From an uncultured Candidatus Saccharibacteria bacterium (GTDB taxonomy: Bacteria > Patescibacteriota > Saccharimonadia > Saccharimonadales > Saccharimonadaceae), in contig CALHKG010000001.1 in the NCBI GenBank assembly GCA_938033875.1, forward strand, positions 1-58,701: DNA of 58,701 bases, read 5' to 3'. Made by a program: the position numbers and the translations under genes. Position 1 is the stretch's first letter. Each line of letters begins with the position of its first letter. A model generated the notes under the pieces. The model was not told the origin of the DNA and did not search any database. It saw only the letters and a program-made list of their open reading frames with translations. Shown here piece after piece: positions 57,322 through 58,701 of this stretch.

Positions 57322-58701
57322 CTAAAGTCTTTCGCGAATCAGTTTTTGCGCAAGGCTTGGATTAGCTTGACCCTTAGACTTCTTCATGACTTGCCCAACC
57401 AAATAGCCGATAGCCTTATCTTTTCCAGCCTTAATGTCGGCAATTGACGCCGCCGAAGCTGGATCATTCAAAACCTCATCAACGATTGCAGCAATCGCCG
57501 ATTCATCAGAAACCTGCAACAAATTCTTCTCCTCGGCAAGCTTACGCGGATTTTTCGCGCCAGCCAAAAGCTCATTGAATAACTCCTTCGCATTCGTGCT
57601 GGAAACTTCAGACTTCTCTGTCATTTCAGCCAATTCTATCAAATCATCAACTGCCACGCGTATAGATTCATTGTCTGTTTGCGCGTCACTTTCGTCAGAA
57701 GCCGTCAATGCGCTCGCAAACCAATGCGCGACTCGCTTAGCGGAAGCCTCGCCCGACTTTTCCTGAACTTCCAATGTAATCTGGGCATAATCCTGATTAG
57801 ACAAAAGCGAATTGATAACAGATTTGTCCAAGTTCAGCGCGCTCCATTTTTCCCTATATTCACCAGGAAGCATCGGCACTTTGGACTGAATTTCAGCAAT
57901 CACCTCGTCAGTCAACACAACTGGCGGAATATCTGGGTCTGGCATATAGCGATAATCCTGAGCGTCCTCCTTTGACCTCTGAGAAATAGTTATCTGCTTG
58001 TCATCATTCCAGCCTCTGGTTTCCTGAACAACTTCTTCGCCACGTTCCAAGATATCGACTTGACGCTTGAACTCATACTCAGCGGCTCGCTCGACACTGC
58101 GGAAGGAATTTAGATTCTTAATTTCAGCGCGCTTTCCAAGCTCCGTCGCGCCCTTCTTTGCTACTGAAATATTAACGTCAAATCGCATATTTCCGTGATA
58201 CAAATTACCATAAGTCACACCCGCATAAACCATCAATTTATGAAGTTCCGAAACGTAAGCTTTAGCCTCCTCAGCCGAATGTATATCTGGCTCAGAAACA
58301 ATCTCAATCAGCGGCGTGCCAGCACGGTTAAGATCGACCAACGAATAGCCGTCATGATGCGTCAATTTACCAGCATCCTCCTCCATGTGAGCATGATCAA
58401 TTCGCACGCGTTTCAAAGAACCATCTTCCAGCGGCGCATCGACATATCCAGCCAAAATAATCGGATTATACATCTGTGAAGTCTGATAGCCCTTTGGTAA
58501 ATCTGGATAAAAATAATGCTTTCGATCAAATCGGCTAACGTGCGCAATCGGCGAATTCAAGGCTTTTCCAGCGCGAACCGCCAGCTCAACGGCGTGCTTG
58601 TTCAAAACTGGTAACGTCCCCGGCAAACCAAAGTCAATCTGATGCGTCTTGCTATTCGGCTCAGCATCGCGAGCGTCATTATCAGCTGGGCTAAATAGCT
58701 T
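57322..58701 (-). CDS. gatB: Asp/Glu-tRNA amidotransferase subunit B (5' end outside window)
   Basis: Amidates misacylated Asp-tRNA(Asn)/Glu-tRNA(Gln). The visible 459 residues lack the N-terminus; the frame is open to the window edge (KLFSPADNDARDAEPNSK, FGLPGTLPVLNKHAVELAVR). It includes FPDLPKGYQ-like YPDLPKGYQTSQ, DLNRAGTPLIEIVSEPD and RCDVN-like MRFDVNIS, and a C-terminal YqeY-like tail (AIGYLVGQVMKKSKGQANP). The KLFSP segment lacks the zinc cysteines found in some GatB. Confidence 0.95.
   Translation of the reverse strand, partial: KLFSPADNDARDAEPNSKTHQIDFGLPGTLPVLNKHAVELAVRAGKALNSPIAHVSRFDRKHYFYPDLPKGYQTSQMYNPIILAGYVDAPLEDGSLKRVRIDHAHMEEDAGKLTHHDGYSLVDLNRAGTPLIEIVSEPDIHSAEEAKAYVSELHKLMVYAGVTYGNLYHGNMRFDVNISVAKKGATELGKRAEIKNLNSFRSVERAAEYEFKRQVDILERGEEVVQETRGWNDDKQITISQRSKEDAQDYRYMPDPDIPPVVLTDEVIAEIQSKVPMLPGEYREKWSALNLDKSVINSLLSNQDYAQITLEVQEKSGEASAKRVAHWFASALTASDESDAQTDNESIRVAVDDLIELAEMTEKSEVSSTNAKELFNELLAGAKNPRKLAEEKNLLQVSDESAIAAIVDEVLNDPASAASIADIKAGKDKAIGYLVGQVMKKSKGQANPSLAQKLIRERL

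Noticed and set aside
1..58701. UGA recoding (as in Gracilibacteria)
   Set aside because: UGA ends several clear genes at expected lengths (HIT, pepN, dnaE), so the standard bacterial code applies.
1..58701. CRISPR arrays, prophage, IS elements, toxin-antitoxin pairs
   Set aside because: No regular spaced repeats, transposase, integrase or phage structural genes found; the small accessory genes are not in recognisable toxin-antitoxin pairs.

Overview
The window looks like chromosome from a Candidatus Saccharibacteria (TM7/Patescibacteria) cell. It is gene-dense and moderately low in GC. UGA is an ordinary stop, which argues against the recoded Gracilibacteria and Absconditabacteria. The gene mix fits a reduced host-dependent bacterium: salvage-type nucleotide genes, type IV pilus ATPase PilB, one large PBP1-type penicillin-binding protein, an RNase HII-YraN fusion, a secreted HNH nuclease, malic enzyme, and no amino-acid biosynthesis. 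The phylum call is inference from gene content.

Layout. 1-3009: rpoB (minus, 3' end outside). 3180-4989: dcd-HIT-tmk, coupled by stop/start overlaps, then folA, thyA, clpP and tig. 8932-10398: hisS behind a histidine-rich leader peptide and a terminator, a probable translation-controlled attenuator. 10483-12249: small unknown genes and a SpoU methyltransferase. 12300-17190: accessory stretch with tRNA-Leu(CAG), tRNA-Leu(UAG), tRNA-Val(CAC), an FAD oxidase, a RdgB-like pyrophosphatase, a truncated FolE and several tiny genes. 17190-22127: typA, rarA, a slipin and three tRNAs, one a tRNA-Gly with an unusual tertiary pair. 22200-25420: a CsoR-type metal operon, a GH13 glucosidase, DUF421. 25482-30864: tyrS-PMM-recG-PLC-like-rsmD. 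30939-33599: PBP1. 33605-40354: nusA-clpC-HExxH protein-radA-PIN/TRAM. 40473-43699: divergent nuclease and aminopeptidase. 43730-47608: a small accessory gene, rnhB-yraN, rplS, malic enzyme. 47611-51454: a large unknown protein, pilB, an RNA methyltransferase. 51538-51956: small membrane protein. 52065-58701: gatB-galU-two membrane proteins-dnaE, all minus.

Two styles of gene start stand out. Many ordinary genes have a sigma70-like -10 box followed by exactly six bases and then the start codon (13 cases), so their mRNAs should be leaderless. In contrast, six small accessory genes or operons share a TTGACT-like/17/TATAAA-like promoter and a leader folding around a G(C)TTTT(C/G)...(C/G)AAAA(G)C stem. 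Two of these leaders (before 12518 and before 15318) align over about 150 bases, with compensatory changes in three stems. This leader family and the hisS attenuator are the best candidates for undescribed biology here.

Functionally, dcd, thyA, folA and tmk form a dTTP route. tig, clpP and clpC serve folding and proteolysis. rpoB and nusA serve transcription. dnaE, recG, radA, rarA and rnhB serve replication and repair. galU, PMM and PBP1 serve the envelope. No CRISPR array, rRNA gene, insertion sequence or prophage was seen.
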